Below, piece after piece: positions 1-12,385 of a DNA stretch of 64,000 nt (position 1 is the first letter of the stretch; each line of letters starts with the position of its first letter). Both the position numbers and the translations under genes were made by a program. Source of the DNA: Pyrenula massariospora (Eukaryota > Ascomycota > Eurotiomycetes > Pyrenulales > Pyrenulaceae); the NCBI GenBank assembly GCA_021030905.1, contig JAGFMI010000025.1, positions 434,001 through 498,000 on the forward strand, in the 5' to 3' direction. Under the pieces are notes generated by a model. That model ran no database searches. It was given only the letters and a program-made list of their open reading frames with translations, and had not been told where the DNA came from.

Positions 1-552
1 AATGTACCCACGCAGATTCATTGTCTATCGAGCCGGTCAGCAATGCCGTCACGTGAGTCTGCGCGTATAGTAGGCATTACTATGTCGCAACCTACCGAGC
101 TAAACAACTCGAAGACGTGCGTGAGACCTTTGCGACGGTGCTATAGACAGCGACGGTGGAAGTCTAATGGAGGTGTGACCGGCGTTCCTTCCTCTTTCAT
201 TGACGATCGTGAGGGAAGGGAAGGGAAGGAACGATGCTGCTCAGGCAACGATGGCTGCCGGCTCTCAGGCGCTCTTTCCTCTCGTCCCCGGCTTTGTTGA
301 GCATCGGCGGCGTTGAGGGTTTTGACTCGCATTCTTCGCTTCTTGTACATACTACTATGCATTGCGCCGATTTGTCCTGAGGACTCTCTGGCCAGCTCAT
401 CAAGCTTGTCTTCTTGGTACATCCTTAGAGCATATGGCGCACGTCGCTCTCGAAGTAATCACACTTTCTTCCACAAATCTTTCTTAGTGCCTGCGACTTC
501 GTATGATCGTCTCTATGCTTCATACTGTCCTTAAACACAGGCATCATCTTCA
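1..552. other. Upstream intergenic region
   Basis: No gene recognised. Short overlapping ORFs exist on both strands (for example about 93 codons on the minus strand at 141-422) but none has protein-like composition or a family motif. The last about 50 bases before the ATG at 553 are the likely 5' leader of the next gene. A CACGTG hexamer lies near position 50. Confidence 0.5.
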
Positions 553-2655
553 ATGGCCGCACAACCTGGTCAACCCGGCCCTTCACTCAATCCTCAACAA
601 CCCTCCTACTTCACAGCATGGAGTCTTCATGAACAGAGCCGCGAGAAACATAGCTCTGGAAGCGCAGAAAGCAATTCAGCAAAGCGATCTGGTAGTTCCC
701 CACACGTAAGTCCGTCTACACGTATCTCCACTAGACAAGAAAGACGAAGCCGCACGAGAAGCGATTCCATCGGCGCCGTGATCCCCGCGGTTGTACCTAG
801 TGCTCCTACAAGTCATTCCGCACCGGCGACGGCTTTGTCGAGTATTGATGAGATAGACCGTACTATCGCCGATCTTTCACATACTCTAGCAAGTAGCCCA
901 ACCGTTGGTAACAGCTCTAAAAACTCGTCCGGTAGTCGGAAGATTGGATTGCTTCGTGGGGTCTCTCACCGAGCGACGCTTTCGAAGACTGCTACTCGCG
1001 ACTTCTCGGTAGCGCCGTACCGCCCACCTCTACGCACTGGTATAAGCGAGCCTCCACCCCGTAGGAGAAGTCTTCGCAGAACTTTGACCGCTCACAAGGC
1101 TGCCGCAAGCTCAAGAACTGATACCAAGGGCCATACAACTGATCAAAAGAGTGCTGGAGTAAGGGCCTTTTCTCGGATATGGAAATCAAAGATCAGGCCA
1201 CAGAAGTCTCGAGTTCAAAGTCCGAAGCCTCTTCGACCACCCCCACGGCCATCTGGTAGTGATCGTCATAGCTCTGGAAACATTGTTACACTTGAGTCAG
1301 ACTTCAGAAGACTTACAGCACATTTAGATCGCTCCACTGAAGAGTCGACTCAAAGTACAAATACGCGAAAGCCAAGCACACAAAGCAACAAGGCGCATAT
1401 ATCCACGGCGGTCTCGCAATTTCTACCTAGCCGTCAAGATAGGGGAAGTAGGCGGAGACTGAGTCTTATCCGCAATGCCAGCACAGCGGCGACTGATCTT
1501 GGCTCTGGGGAATCCAGACGCCAGAGCAAAAGGGTTTACCTTAGCAACAGCAAGGCCGCTCGAGTATCGTCAGTGGCCTACAGCCACATCAGAGACCCAA
1601 CTTCACGGATGCTTGAGAGAGTAAGCGCCGTGCTCGAAAGCATACAGGTCGACTCACACACAAAGGCTGCCTTATCCCCCGGTGAATTGGCGAATCCAGG
1701 AGCCTTTACTTGCACACCATCTGCTGCAAATGTACCTAAAAGCGATTATTTCCAAAGAACGAAGGTCACTCAAGGGCAGCCCCCGAGCAAAACCAGTTCC
1801 AATCAGTCCCCGGCGAGACCAGTTTACCCTCTGGATCCGGCCCGCCTGGCTTCTTACTCTCATATTCTAGACCTTCCGGACACTGCCAGAAGCTTTGAAT
1901 CTCAAGACCTATCTTACACATCAAGTCTCCTCGAGCTTCGCCTCGGTGCCATGCCATATAACTCACCGGCGCCAAATGCCACGTATAAGGTAATTTTTGG
2001 ACCTTTCTGCCACGGTGGAAAACAATAAATGACTGGAGAACATTAGGCTCGTGTCCGCGTCTCAGACAATCCCCCTGCATGGCAGACCCAAGAATTCATG
2101 AAGATTGACATCTCCGAAGAAGGCGGCACATCCTATCTGCCTTCTGAAGCGCGCCGCATCCCAACTCCCAGAGGCAGCAGCAGCACTCTCAGCAGTGGTG
2201 GCACCAGCGAGCATGGACGCTTCATCCGGAACACGGATCGGTTCTTTATCGAGGATACGGCTAATCAGTACGTTGCGGGGCCGGATTCGATGAATACGGC
2301 GTTGTATCGGGAAGGGTCTCGGAATTTTGGGTACAGGAGCAAGGCTTTCTTGGAGGAGCAGGCGAGAGTTCCGGATCATTTGCCGAATAGTGTGCTTTGT
2401 CCGGCAAATGAAAGGTTTTGGAGGGGAAAGGATAAGAGGGGGATGTGTACGATGCATGGGTGGCCAAAGGACGAAGGGTGGATGGAGGGATTGGGCGGGT
2501 TGGATGGGGGTGGAAGTCGGCAGGATGTTTTGGTGAAGAGTAAGACAGAGATGGCCATTGTTGAGGACGAGAAGATCAAGGCGGATGGCAATACGAACGA
2601 GCACCACCTCGAATCGGAGAGGGAAGAGGAGAAGAAAAAGATTGCACCGTGGTGA
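553..2655 (+). CDS. Ser/Arg-rich fungal protein of unknown function, two exons
   Basis: Exons 553-1989 and 2047-2655 are joined across a 57-bp intron (GTAATT donor, TTAG acceptor, phase 0) to give 681 aa. The join is supported because the first-exon frame runs into stops inside the intron while the second exon is open upstream of its first Met, starting ARVRVSDNPP. Residues 1-430 are low-complexity, rich in Ser, Arg and Thr, and probably disordered. The C-terminal part has more order, with Cys pairs in LCPANERFW and GMCTMHGWP, and ends in a Lys/Glu-rich tail. No signal peptide or membrane segment is seen. I do not recognise a family; the Cys/His segment could be a conserved fungal motif. The sense strand changes from C-rich to G-rich around 2240. 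An additional upstream exon cannot be excluded. Confidence 0.7.
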
Positions 2656-4639
2656 GCGAGGTGTATGGCATGTAATCAATAGGAGGCTGCCAGTATTCGG
2701 TATATTAGGTAGGAGGCCGTCAGTATGAAAAGAATACATATTGCGAATGGTGAGAACTCTCCTTTTCTAACTATCTAAACGCGACTAATTGCTCAACCTC
2801 GGAAAGAAGTGCCAATCGTGCTTCTTTACTCTTGCTTGATGAAAAACTTCCTGGGAACCGTATTCACTCTGAATTTTATGCCTTTCATTTCCCATACCCA
2901 ACGCCAAGAGCAGCATCTTCATGGAGTCCTTATCCCCTTGAGATCTTGAATTTGCTGTAGTCTTTTCAAACAATCACTGAAACCATGATGATCAGGGCTC
3001 CCTTATATCATCAAGCCCTTGATTGATGCGGAAGGGTCAACTTTTTCTGGGCTTTTAAGTTGGTCTGCTGCGGTGAGACTGTGTACTTGGAGGGACGTTT
3101 GACTAAACGTCATCGTCATTTACCGTTTTATGATGCATTGTCCTGTGGAGATATTTTGCTGCGTTGAGACAAAAAGGCGTCTGCATCTTCATGTTTTGCT
3201 TCCCCATTTCCTTGATCTGTTGCTGCATGTACGGCATACATTATCTGAAGCTCAAGTTCGCGGACAGTTAATCTACGTGCAGAAATGCCATTGGAGTTTA
3301 GGTATCTTTGTAACCGTGGCGCAAGTTAGATCATTCGCGGCTTCTTCATATCGTTTGGTGCTTTTACCAGCTCAATCAAAGCTTGAACTTCTAGTCTAGA
3401 GCTCAACACGCATTTGTATACCGCTCGTACATTCAGACATTTGATTGTAACACCTTACCCAACTTCCTACCTTTGCTGTAGTAGAATTGGGTTAGGCGTA
3501 CCAAATTCATGCGGCTGGCTGAGGGTTCTCGGGCGGCTCACACCCCTGCATTGGATGTGGATAGAAGTCGTGATCAACCAGCCAAACGCGGATGGACGGA
3601 TGGCAAGTTGATCAGCGTTTGATCTGAAGAAACGGGAATCGATTGGGATGGTCAAACGATATGGCTGAAGGCTGAAGGCTGCAGTGACTTACCAGAAATG
3701 GGTAGAAAGGTTGGCTACTTCGCTTCAACATTTTCGGTCTAAGTCAAGGTGGAGCCAAATTCAAAATTTGCAACATCACGAAAGCGTCGATCCCGTCAAA
3801 GAAATTAAGTAGACCGGGTCCGTTTCCATGGCATTTTCGACGTGCATATCCTATTGAACCACAAAACGACACTCTGTCTGCTCGCTCCATTGTCTACCCT
3901 GTACATATGGCGGAGAATTGTAAGGACTGTGCATGAAGATCAGCCCCAAATGTGCCGAGCCGCTTCTTTTCGTGGTAGATGGAGATGGCTTTTTCTGAGT
4001 CATGCATTGCAGTGATATTGGTCTGGACTATTCCATATCAGTAGTACAGATCTCGTTGGCTAACCTTTTGGGCGCCATTGATCTGCAAGGGCTAAGCTAG
4101 GAGGCCTCTTTTGGGAGCAGAAGCCCAGCCTCCACCCCCGAAGAAGGAATCTACTCCACATAAGCTAGCTAAGCCTACCGGCGCCACCATTCAGATCGAC
4201 AGGGCATCACACAGATCCTCCGATCACACCGGTTACAGCCTGCACTCCTCGCAAATGCAAGCGAATCTGGAAAGGTCTGGACACGAAAGTCTACAAGCAA
4301 CCAAGCCAGGTCTCAACACCTGTTCAGCTACGCCAAAATTTCAGCAGCGCCACCAAAGTTGAGGGACAGACCGACTCATGATGAGCATGAAATCATTGAT
4401 GTGCAATTGCTGGAACCGTATTCACGAGGCCAATCAATAATCAGAGATGCTTTCGTCACATCTGTCAAGTGCTTCATTGCACGTCCCGCGCATGCGCTGC
4501 AATGAGCTATTCTGGAACCCCAGGCTCCTGAGTTGGACTTCAAAAATCGAGCCCCTTGTTTCCGCTCCCTTGATTCACAGAATAGCTACTTCAGATATCT
4601 TTTCGCTGTACACTTCGAGCTATAGATACTACCTTAGCC
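2656..4639. other. Intergenic region
   Basis: About 2 kb without a supportable gene. ORFs of 60-90 codons occur (3130-3399, 4111-4362 on plus) but have no recognisable motif. The 4111-4362 frame is rich in Ser, Gln and Lys and could be a remnant. The last about 60 bases contain TATAGAT at about 4620, close to the ATG at 4640. Confidence 0.45.
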
Positions 4640-7114
4640 ATGGAAAGTCGATCAGACCACAATTCCTACAAGTATCAATATGCACGATACGTTGCTCGCG
4701 AGGAACTTCGCAAGAAGATCAGTCTCCTCCTGGAAAAAGGTGCCAAGGGCAAAATTCCTGGTATTCCACCTGTTGGAGACCCTAAAAACGCAAAGTTGCG
4801 TGACATTGCACGGGGCCAACAAGTCACAATTGGCCAAGCCCCTGAAAAGGATGGCGAGTTCAAGATTGGCATTGTCGGGGCTGGCTGCGCCGGTCTGTTC
4901 ACCGGCCTAATCATTGATTATCTCAACAAGGAGTCGAAAGGAAAGCTCAACATCAGCTACGATATCCTAGAGGCTGCTGGCCCGGAGAGACTTGGTGGAA
5001 GGTTATACACATACAAGTTTTCTGAAGGCAAGCACGATTACTACGACGTTGGCGCTATGCGGTTTCCTAATAATGACATCATGGAAAGGTAAGTCGTGCG
5101 ATATTGATCTCTACCGTCCTTATTCAACATTTTTCTGATGCGACTTCAGGACATTCAAACTGTTCGACTTCCTTGGCATAGAAGAGCGTTCGAAAAAGGA
5201 AGAGATATCGGAAACGAAAGAGACATCGGAAAAGGCAAAGCTGATCCCCTACTACCTCCAGGATCAAGAACCTCCTAATGGAGTTTGCCCAAGCTATTAT
5301 AACGATGTCCGCAAAGTTGGTAAATTTGCTCAATATGCCAGCGGTCACATTCTCACCAAGGGTGATCCTTTCCGTGTCAATGAGTGGCTGCCACCAAACG
5401 ATTCTCGTCGAATTCCAGAGACGTAAGCCAGTTCAGATACTCCTGTCAGTTAACGCTGACTGTGATTCAATAGCCTCATGATGCTTGATCCGACAATGGT
5501 AGTCGACGAGATAATCAAGCCATTCAAAGTGGCGCTTCAGAATGACTTGGACAAAAAGCGAAACCCAGACAACAAATCCGTCGCGAACGAGAACACAGAC
5601 GGTGGTTGGGACCTCCTTTCAAGTGCTGACTCTATGTCTACTCGCGAATTTTTCCGGGCGTAAGTGTCCAATCCGCGGCGATATTTTGAAGGAAGGTCAA
5701 GCTAACAGAAACGAGCATCGATATCCCAGAGCTAGCAGAGAAGGGAATCAAAGGCCCTGGTCTCAACTTCAACACCATAGAATGGCTTGAAACTTTTGCC
5801 TAGTGAGCGAAATCTCATTGTTGACTAGTTCGACCTCTAACTCTTCCTAGTGCGACTGGCTGGTACAACCAGTCACTGTCTGAGACAGTACTTGAATCAC
5901 TGGACTTTGATACACCTGGAAAGCATGACGTCTGCGATAAAGATGATTGGTTTTGCATTGAGGGCGGCACGCAACAAGTGGCTACGCTAATGGCCGAAAA
6001 GCTCACTGGATCCAAGCCGCAATTTCATCGACAAGTCACGGCGATTAAAACTGACTTAGAGACGGGGTCAATTGGTCTCAAGATCAAGCATACCGATTAT
6101 CCAGATCCCACTACTGAGGAGCGCAATTACTTTACCGTGTTCAACTCGACGACTCTCGGTGCGCTTCAACGGATGGATCTGACTGGAGCAAATCTCCTCT
6201 ACGGGACCAAGCAAGCCATTCGCTCCCTAGCATACGGAGCTTCCTGCAAAGTCGGGATGAAGTTCAAGACAGCCTGGTGGATGAAGCCACCTCACAATAT
6301 TAAGCGAGGCGGAATCGGTAAGACAGACCTTCCGCTTCGCGTGTGCGTATATCCATCCTACAGCGTCGGTGATGAGACAAAGGATCCAGCTGTTCTTCTC
6401 TGCTCGTACACATGGGCCCAGGATGCACAGCGAATTGGGACTCTTATTTCTCCAACCTCGCCTAGCGGAGAGAGCGAGCTCAAGGAGGTCTTGTTCCACA
6501 ATCTTGCATTGCTCCACGCCTCGGACAAAATGCCCTATGACGAAGTCCTAGCACTTTTGAGGGACCAATACATCACGCACCATGCATATGACTGGTACCA
6601 AGATCCAAATATGTCAGGTGCATTTGCCTACTTCGGTCCCGGACAGTTCTCCAACATGTGGCCCGAGATTATGAAGCCCAACGGCTGGCTGTTTCTCATC
6701 GGCGAGGCCGCCTCTGCGCATCATGCCTGGATTGTTGGCGCTCTGGAGAGCTCAGTTCGTGCAGTCTATCAGCTGCTAGAACAGCTCCATCTTGCACAAG
6801 AGCATGTCGAGTCTTCGCCAACGAATGATCCCAACTTCAAAGGTTATATCGAGGCGATAGAGCTCCTGAAGAGAAAAGACCCAAAGTCGCCATTTGCTGG
6901 GTTACCGCGTGAGATACCACTTCGTCAAGCTGGGACTCGGAAGGGAGCTGAGCTTCAGGATACTCCAGAGGCGGAGAATGTGGACATGTCTTTCGTGGCT
7001 GCCCAGTGTATTGAGAGTTTCTATCAGCTCTTGGTGGACATCGCAAAGGAGAAGGATGGCCAGGAGACATTACGAAGGCTAAGTTGGCTTTCTAAAGCGA
7101 AAGTAGTTGCATGA
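4640..7114 (+). CDS. FAD-dependent amine oxidase, L-amino-acid-oxidase-like
   Basis: Five exons are inferred: 4640-5088, 5150-5422, 5474-5659, 5716-5802 and 5851-7114, giving 752 aa. The introns start GTAAGT, GTAAGC, GTAAGT and GTGAGC. A dinucleotide-binding fold is clear at residues 80-85 (GAGCAG inside FKIGIVGAGCAGLF), followed by ERLGGRLYTYKF and DVGAMRFP, which are FAD-contact motifs of the flavin monoamine oxidase family. WLETFAYATGWYNQS and FCIEGGTQQVA are typical of the fungal L-amino-acid-oxidase branch. The C-terminal block FLIGEAASAHHAWIVGALES is the second FAD-contact region. The expected reaction is oxidative deamination of an amino acid or amine with release of hydrogen peroxide. 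No signal peptide is seen, so it is likely intracellular. The third intron needs a GAG acceptor at 5715 to keep frame; the better-looking CAG at 5706-5708 would shift the frame to a stop at 5788-5790. Confidence 0.88.
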
Positions 7115-7255
7115 CGTAGACGGCGAATGACTGCCGCGTCGACCTAGCTCGAGACGTAGCCCGCATTGAGGCTGAAACTGGCATGAGATCGTGGACGGCT
7201 CAACATCGTCGATTTGTTGAAGGCTATGGTGTCAAAAATTTTACATAGAAACCAG

Positions 7256-7261
7256 AATAAA
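7256..7261 (+). terminator. Possible polyadenylation signal AATAAA
   Basis: AATAAA lies about 140 bases after the stop codon of the amine oxidase gene. Spacing is plausible for fungal 3' ends; function is inferred only. Confidence 0.35.
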
Positions 7262-9267
7262 GTCGACTTTGGCTAGCCGAGGCTTCAGTCGATTCGCATC
7301 ATCCTCACAGGGCAACCTAACGCATTGATGAGTGAGCTCACATTCTACCCATTCATAGCCTCCACACGATGAACGTTTGAGCATCTCAAGACTTTACTTG
7401 AGCTCTAGAGCTCACGATCAGACCATCAGTGATCAAATTTTAGACTTTCTCGGAAGTTATATGGAAGAAATCCTTGTACATGCAACAGAAGGGACGTCCC
7501 TTCGATCAATGATGTTATTTGCGTAATGGGTGTCCTAAATTCGTCGGTCTTGAAGCCTCTGGATCGTTGTAGTTACCCTCCATCACTCCACGCTTCTCTT
7601 ACCTAGCGAAATATGTCTATTATCCATTTTATGTCGAAGAAGTAATCGACATGGGTTGGATCAGCTTAGTCCTCATAATGAACACCTTCAATAGCTTAAC
7701 CGACAAAGAGATATGCTTTTCGCAGCTTAGCTCAGCTTTTATTAGCGCGAAATACGATGAACGGCTTTTCCCTCACAGGAATAGACGAGAACACCGCTTT
7801 TTAGAACCGTCAAACCATCTATCTGCTCCCTCGTCGTATGAACCAAGACTCCTTACTAGCGTCTTTCTTGTCTGGGTATGCTTCCTGGCCTGGCGCTCAA
7901 TATCGAGACGTCCATTCGTCTCATGCCAGGCTTCCTCCACGCTCACCGTTGATCAAGATCCACCAGCAACAAATTGCTTCCTATCTGAAAGAGAACACCA
8001 CGATAACATTTTTTCCGTCGATGTGCGCCTTCGTCGCCGTTGTTTGCTTCTCTATCTTCCACTTGCAGAAAAGAGAGGCAAATCCACTGCCCAAGGTGCC
8101 AGATCTCTAGCTTCTTTCACAGCGCACTTTCCGAGAGAAATATTAGGTTCCGGTGAAAGTCTAATGGTGCCGACATGCAGCTGCAATGCGCCTATTCGTA
8201 GCCCGCTTAAGCGTGTCACCTTGCTGAGGGTAAAGCATGGACTCGAGGTGAACATCTTCGCCCAGTGCTCGGAGTGGTGTTGCACGGACCCTTACAGCCT
8301 CACTGCACCCTTAGCATAGATTTGAAGGTGAAACGATGGCTACTGCTTGCGAGGTACTGCAGCAAGAGGGTAGAAAGGTGGGGCAACAAGCCACTCCGAA
8401 GGGATGACTACATAGGCCTCCAACACCCCTAGGAGATAGTCGACAACCAGTTTCCTCACTTTTTCTAACACAGGATCAATATAAAATTGATTGCCAAGGC
8501 TACTGATTAAGGGAAGAAACCACGAGAGGATCTATTTTATCTTCTACAAATTGGCGCACTGTTCAAAGGTCTCTGAAACTTTCTAGGTTGTTAGAATTGT
8601 TTTTTGCTAGAATGAACAACAGCACGGCTAGCTACTTGTACATCTTGGTACTACCGTTGCTAAGTCGGGACGACAAGTTGACTCAACTTAGTTACATCAC
8701 ATCCTGCGCCTAAGCCGAGTTCTCCAAGTTTCTTCAATGATCAACCCCGTTTTCGCAAACAAAATGCCGCGTTTGCTTTTTACCTTGAGAAGAGTCCGCT
8801 TGTTTTGACCGGAAAAATCCATCGGCATCAATCGATACAGACACGTCTTAGCTTCAGTCTCTGGCCTACGACCGAACTATCACGACCACCTCGTCTGAAC
8901 TGCAATGCCAGCTTCCTCTCCGTACGACGCTGACGAAATCAATGGATCTCACACGTGGCACGCTAAATTAGGTACAGTTCATCTCTTGCAGCTACAATTT
9001 TTGGCTCTTTGAAAGATGGATGGGCACATGAAGGACCTAAACGCACACACAACTACACGCTTCTCAGAATGTGGGTCCTACGAAGGGCCGCTCACAACTA
9101 TTTTGTCCTATCTCTGGGCCTGAATGAATTGTAACTGCACCTGATGCATGCCTAAAGAAGGTGGCTTATAAGAATTGACCTTGTTGGGCGGAGCTGGTGG
9201 GATCGAGCTGTCCCTTCTATGTGACAAAAGTTGGCTAGAAGAATCCTGACAGGCGACAGGTTAATGG

Positions 9268-9273
9268 TATAAA
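9268..9273 (+). promoter_or_regulatory. Possible TATA box (TATAAA)
   Basis: TATAAA lies about 145 bases before the ATG of the small secreted-protein gene, with a pyrimidine-rich stretch following. This is suggestive only. Confidence 0.3.
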
Positions 9274-9413
9274 GTTACAAGATGATGCTTGTTGCAAGAT
9301 TCCTTTCTTTACTTTCTTGACGATTTTCCGTCTATCTCCTACCTTTGCCCTTGGAATATTTAAGTCACATTTTTTGAAGCTTGTTCTATTTGCTACTGCT
9401 TCTTCCAGGTACC

Positions 9414-10231
9414 ATGGCGTTCAACCTATCCCACTTCTTCCTCTTGTTCTTCGTTGTTCTCTCACAAATGAACACATCTGCCTGCTCCATCTTTCTAAAT
9501 GATATCATTCTCCGTGAATCAACCCTAAAGAGCCTCATTGGTCCCAGAGCAGAACCAAACAATGCGATCAATTTCAACACAACGGCCCACATGAGCTCGC
9601 AAAAGGTTATCGTCGGCGACGCAAAGGACCTATCTTCCAAGCTCACCAAGGCCCTCCAAGCGATCTGCCCGGACGGCTTCTGCTCTACCAGAACCGAAGA
9701 CTCACAGACCATTGAAGGCATTGAGTATGTCGACCACAGCACCAGACAGTTTGGCAAACTCACAGTCAGTGTCAACGACGCCATGGTGTCTAATCAGACT
9801 TAGATCGATGGCCTCATCTAGCTCGTCGTGACGACCATCGCTGAGAGTGCCAAAGATACCGACTGCGGGTATGAATATTACCATGAGAAGTGCCAGAGGG
9901 TTAGTCCAGGACCCGGGGCGGATAGTTTCAACTGCGAGAGCGGCGATGTGTTCGTTTGCAGCGCCGTCGATAGCGTGCAGGCTGTTATCCGGCATATTGC
10001 AGACGATAGCCCGGTCGCGTGGCTCACGGTGAATTTTTGAAGTTTGACACGGGGAAGAAGCCATTCAAATGTGATGATTTTCAGAAGGCCATTTCGGGAG
10101 CTGTAGGTTTGATGGGACATAAATTGGGTGAGGACGGGGAGAAGGGCGGGAAGAGGCAGCTTGAACCCGAAGACGTGCTGGGGGTTGTGGATGCAGTCTG
10201 TGGCTTAGTTGACATGGTAAAAGGAACGTAG
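9414..10231 (+). pseudogene. Broken gene for a small secreted Cys-containing protein
   Basis: The ATG at 9414 (ACCATGG context) begins MAFNLSHFFLLFFVVLS, a clear signal peptide with cleavage probably near the Ala-Cys that follows. The same frame continues past TAG codons at 9801 and 9819 into a convincing Cys-bearing segment (DCGYEYYHEKCQ, FNCESGDVFVCSA). Near 10036, in a T-rich run, the reading moves to another frame (KFDTGKKPFKCDDF ... VCGLVDMVKGT) and ends at 10229-10231. The reconstructed product would be roughly 270 aa with pairs of cysteines, like a fungal secreted or effector-type protein. I recognise no family. Both nonsense codons could come from CAG by C-to-T change. Introns spanning the stops were considered, but no GT-AG pair fits. 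Sequencing error could mimic the frameshift but not both TAG codons. Confidence 0.6.
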
Positions 10232-11858
10232 CCCTGTGGTGGGCATGATTGACGGGAAGATCTCGTACACAAGTTTCGGGTCTGGGTGATAGCTAGAGCT
10301 GGATTCGGCTACCCTGTATATGTTGATTATATGGCATTTGGACTAGACACCTCTCTGGGCGTTCAACACGTTCATACGGGCAGCATCCATCAATTTGATT
10401 GTCGTATCTCCAAGAACAAAGACCCAAATTACGTCTCCTCGCTAATTCACAGGGCTTTTACCGTAGACATTGGGGAGTTTGCTACTGTGCATTCATAAGA
10501 CGCGAAGCAAGCGGTAACAATCTCCACATAACTTCTCACATTAAGACTTGCCGCCATCCATCACCTTTATTCCCTCAATCTAAACTAGCAGACCCAAATG
10601 CGGACCTCTGCTGCCCTGACCTTAATACCAATCCAAGTCACATGGTCTACCCTACCCGTGACTCCTAACAATGAGAAAATCTCACTTCTCCTTTGCACCT
10701 GCCTCCTCCACTGTAACCGCAAAATTCTGGCTTCCTATGAAAATTCTTGTCATCTCCTTGCGCCACACTAAGTATCTACCATCATCACCCTCGATGTCTG
10801 TGCCTTCATAAAGCGAAAGACGCCGTCATAGAGCCCATCTTGTCTTCAACGCTACGCCACAAATATCGATTTCTCCACACTTTCAGCTACGCAGTGAATC
10901 CACATACCGCATTATCTGCGCAAGGTAAGACACTATGACGTGAGATGTGTCGAGCTTGCACGGCCCACACAACGCTCGCCTACATGGGACTTGTTAGACA
11001 TCCTACTACTCCGACACTCACTGTCTGGCTAAGTATTTCCTCTCTACCTCCTTGATAGGGCCGGGTACGAGTAGCAATGCCCACATCCTAAGATTGAAAT
11101 AATAGACGAGGACCCTTCCGATTCTCCGTCACAGAGTAAAAGCGTAGACTCACCAGGTACGGGCGAGTGCCACCTCTATCCATGAAGCCTAGAATAGGCA
11201 GCTCAGAAGCTTATAAGCTGCTTGGCTTCGAAGTCTAGTACTACCATGCCGCCTGGTGCAAAATCCTTCAATCTCAACAGCCTACCGTGTGTCCCTTGCC
11301 CCATGAAATGGCGAGTCCGCCGTCTGCAGCTCTCGGATCCGTCCAGGCACTGTACAATTAACTTGTAACTACCGAGTAGGCTACGGCTATCTCAATTTCT
11401 TTCTCACAATCTACTCCGCGCTCCGAGATTACGTGGTGGCCACTGTGAGTAGCGGTTGGGTCTGTCACGGTCGCTGTGCCCGACGATTAGAAGACGGACT
11501 TATCTAGATTTCACGGATTGTTTTGCGCCAAAGGAGAAAAGGCGAGGCTGGTCTGGGCTTTCGCTCTGTGGCCAGTGGTAGGTAGGTGGGTCGGGTCCGC
11601 GTCTATTGTGCAGGTATAGTTCCTGAGAGTCTGTATTGTTGCTGCGGAGATAGGTTCTGAACTGCTTTGTTTTTGGTGTTTGGAGGTGTGGGTATGTAGG
11701 TCCCATTTTGATATTGCGCGTCGAGAACCGAAGGGAGGGGGGGTGTTTCCGTCAGCGGCTCGACGGGGCTGCCTATGTTTAATGGGAAAAGTGAACAGCA
11801 TAGTTGAGAGGACGTGAGGATGGGAAAATGGGGTGTGTTACTGCCGCCGCCGATTCAA
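10232..11858. other. Intergenic region
   Basis: No gene recognised. Short ORFs (for example 96 codons on minus at 11511-11801) have random-looking composition. Confidence 0.45.
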
Positions 11859-11859
11859 T

Positions 11860-12385
11860 ACCGACGGCCGTCAGCCTGGGGCTCGGGAGGCTTTTCAGAG
11901 AATGCGGCGACGGTGTATGTTGAATATCCCGGTGAGGGTGGGTTGTATCTCAATAGCAAATGGCCCCATTGATGCAGTGTCAACGGCCACCAGCTTGTGA
12001 ATAAGGATTCTGTTCGGATCGACGTGGTCGGGGTTTTTGTGAACATCGCTATGGGCGCAGGCTCTGTCTCAATGGTCAAAAGTTCATTCAATGCAACGTC
12101 GACGGCCTCCGGCCGATGGGTCAGAGCACTCTTTGAACTATGCGGCTAAACGACGTATGAAATATCGCCGCGGCGGCGGCGTTAATCTGAACGGTAATCA
12201 GTTCCGCCACTGCTGTACCGACGGCCTCCAACCCGTCGCAAAGGGCCCATCTCTGGGCTCTGCGGCTAATATTGATGTCTAATATCGCCTACCTGCAGCT
12301 CCTTTCTCAACAGCAACCAGTCCTGCTGCCACGACGCTGACGACCTCCATACCGTGGTTCCAGGCTCACTCCTGCACCCGACAGA
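11860..12385 (+). repeat. Decayed tandem array of about 120-bp units, formerly coding
   Basis: Units begin near 11863, 11974, 12098, 12218 and 12338, each opening with a variant of CGACGGCCTCC (CGACGGCCGTC, CAACGGCCACC, CGACGGCCTCC twice, ACGACCTCCA). Shared blocks recur downstream: CTCTG...TGCGGCTAA, AATATCGCC, and TCTCAA.AGCAA or close forms. Translating the best local frame gives related peptides: GLYLNSKW, RLCLNGQKFIQCNVDGL, GVNLNGNQFRHCCTDGL and SFLNSNQSC. This suggests an ancestral module of about 40 aa with a C-x-N-G ... C-x-x-D-G-L pattern. Stops and frame changes between units mean it is no longer translated as one protein. Confidence 0.55.

Larger units (their letters stand above)
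7115..9413. other. Intergenic region with one doubtful ORF
   Basis: An open frame of 222 codons (7651-8319, plus) overlaps a 90-codon frame (7838-8110) with one hydrophobic stretch. Neither has a recognisable domain, and their codon use looks random, so no gene is called. A mini-exon-like reading (ATG at 8905, followed after 22 codons by a GTACAG donor) was seen but could not be connected to a downstream exon. Confidence 0.4.

Noticed and set aside
5660-5708. Frameshift inactivating the amine oxidase gene
   Set aside because: An alternative acceptor at 5715 restores the frame, so a break is not needed.
7651-8319. 222-codon plus-strand ORF
   Set aside because: No domain, random-looking composition, and a second overlapping open frame; not enough to call a gene.
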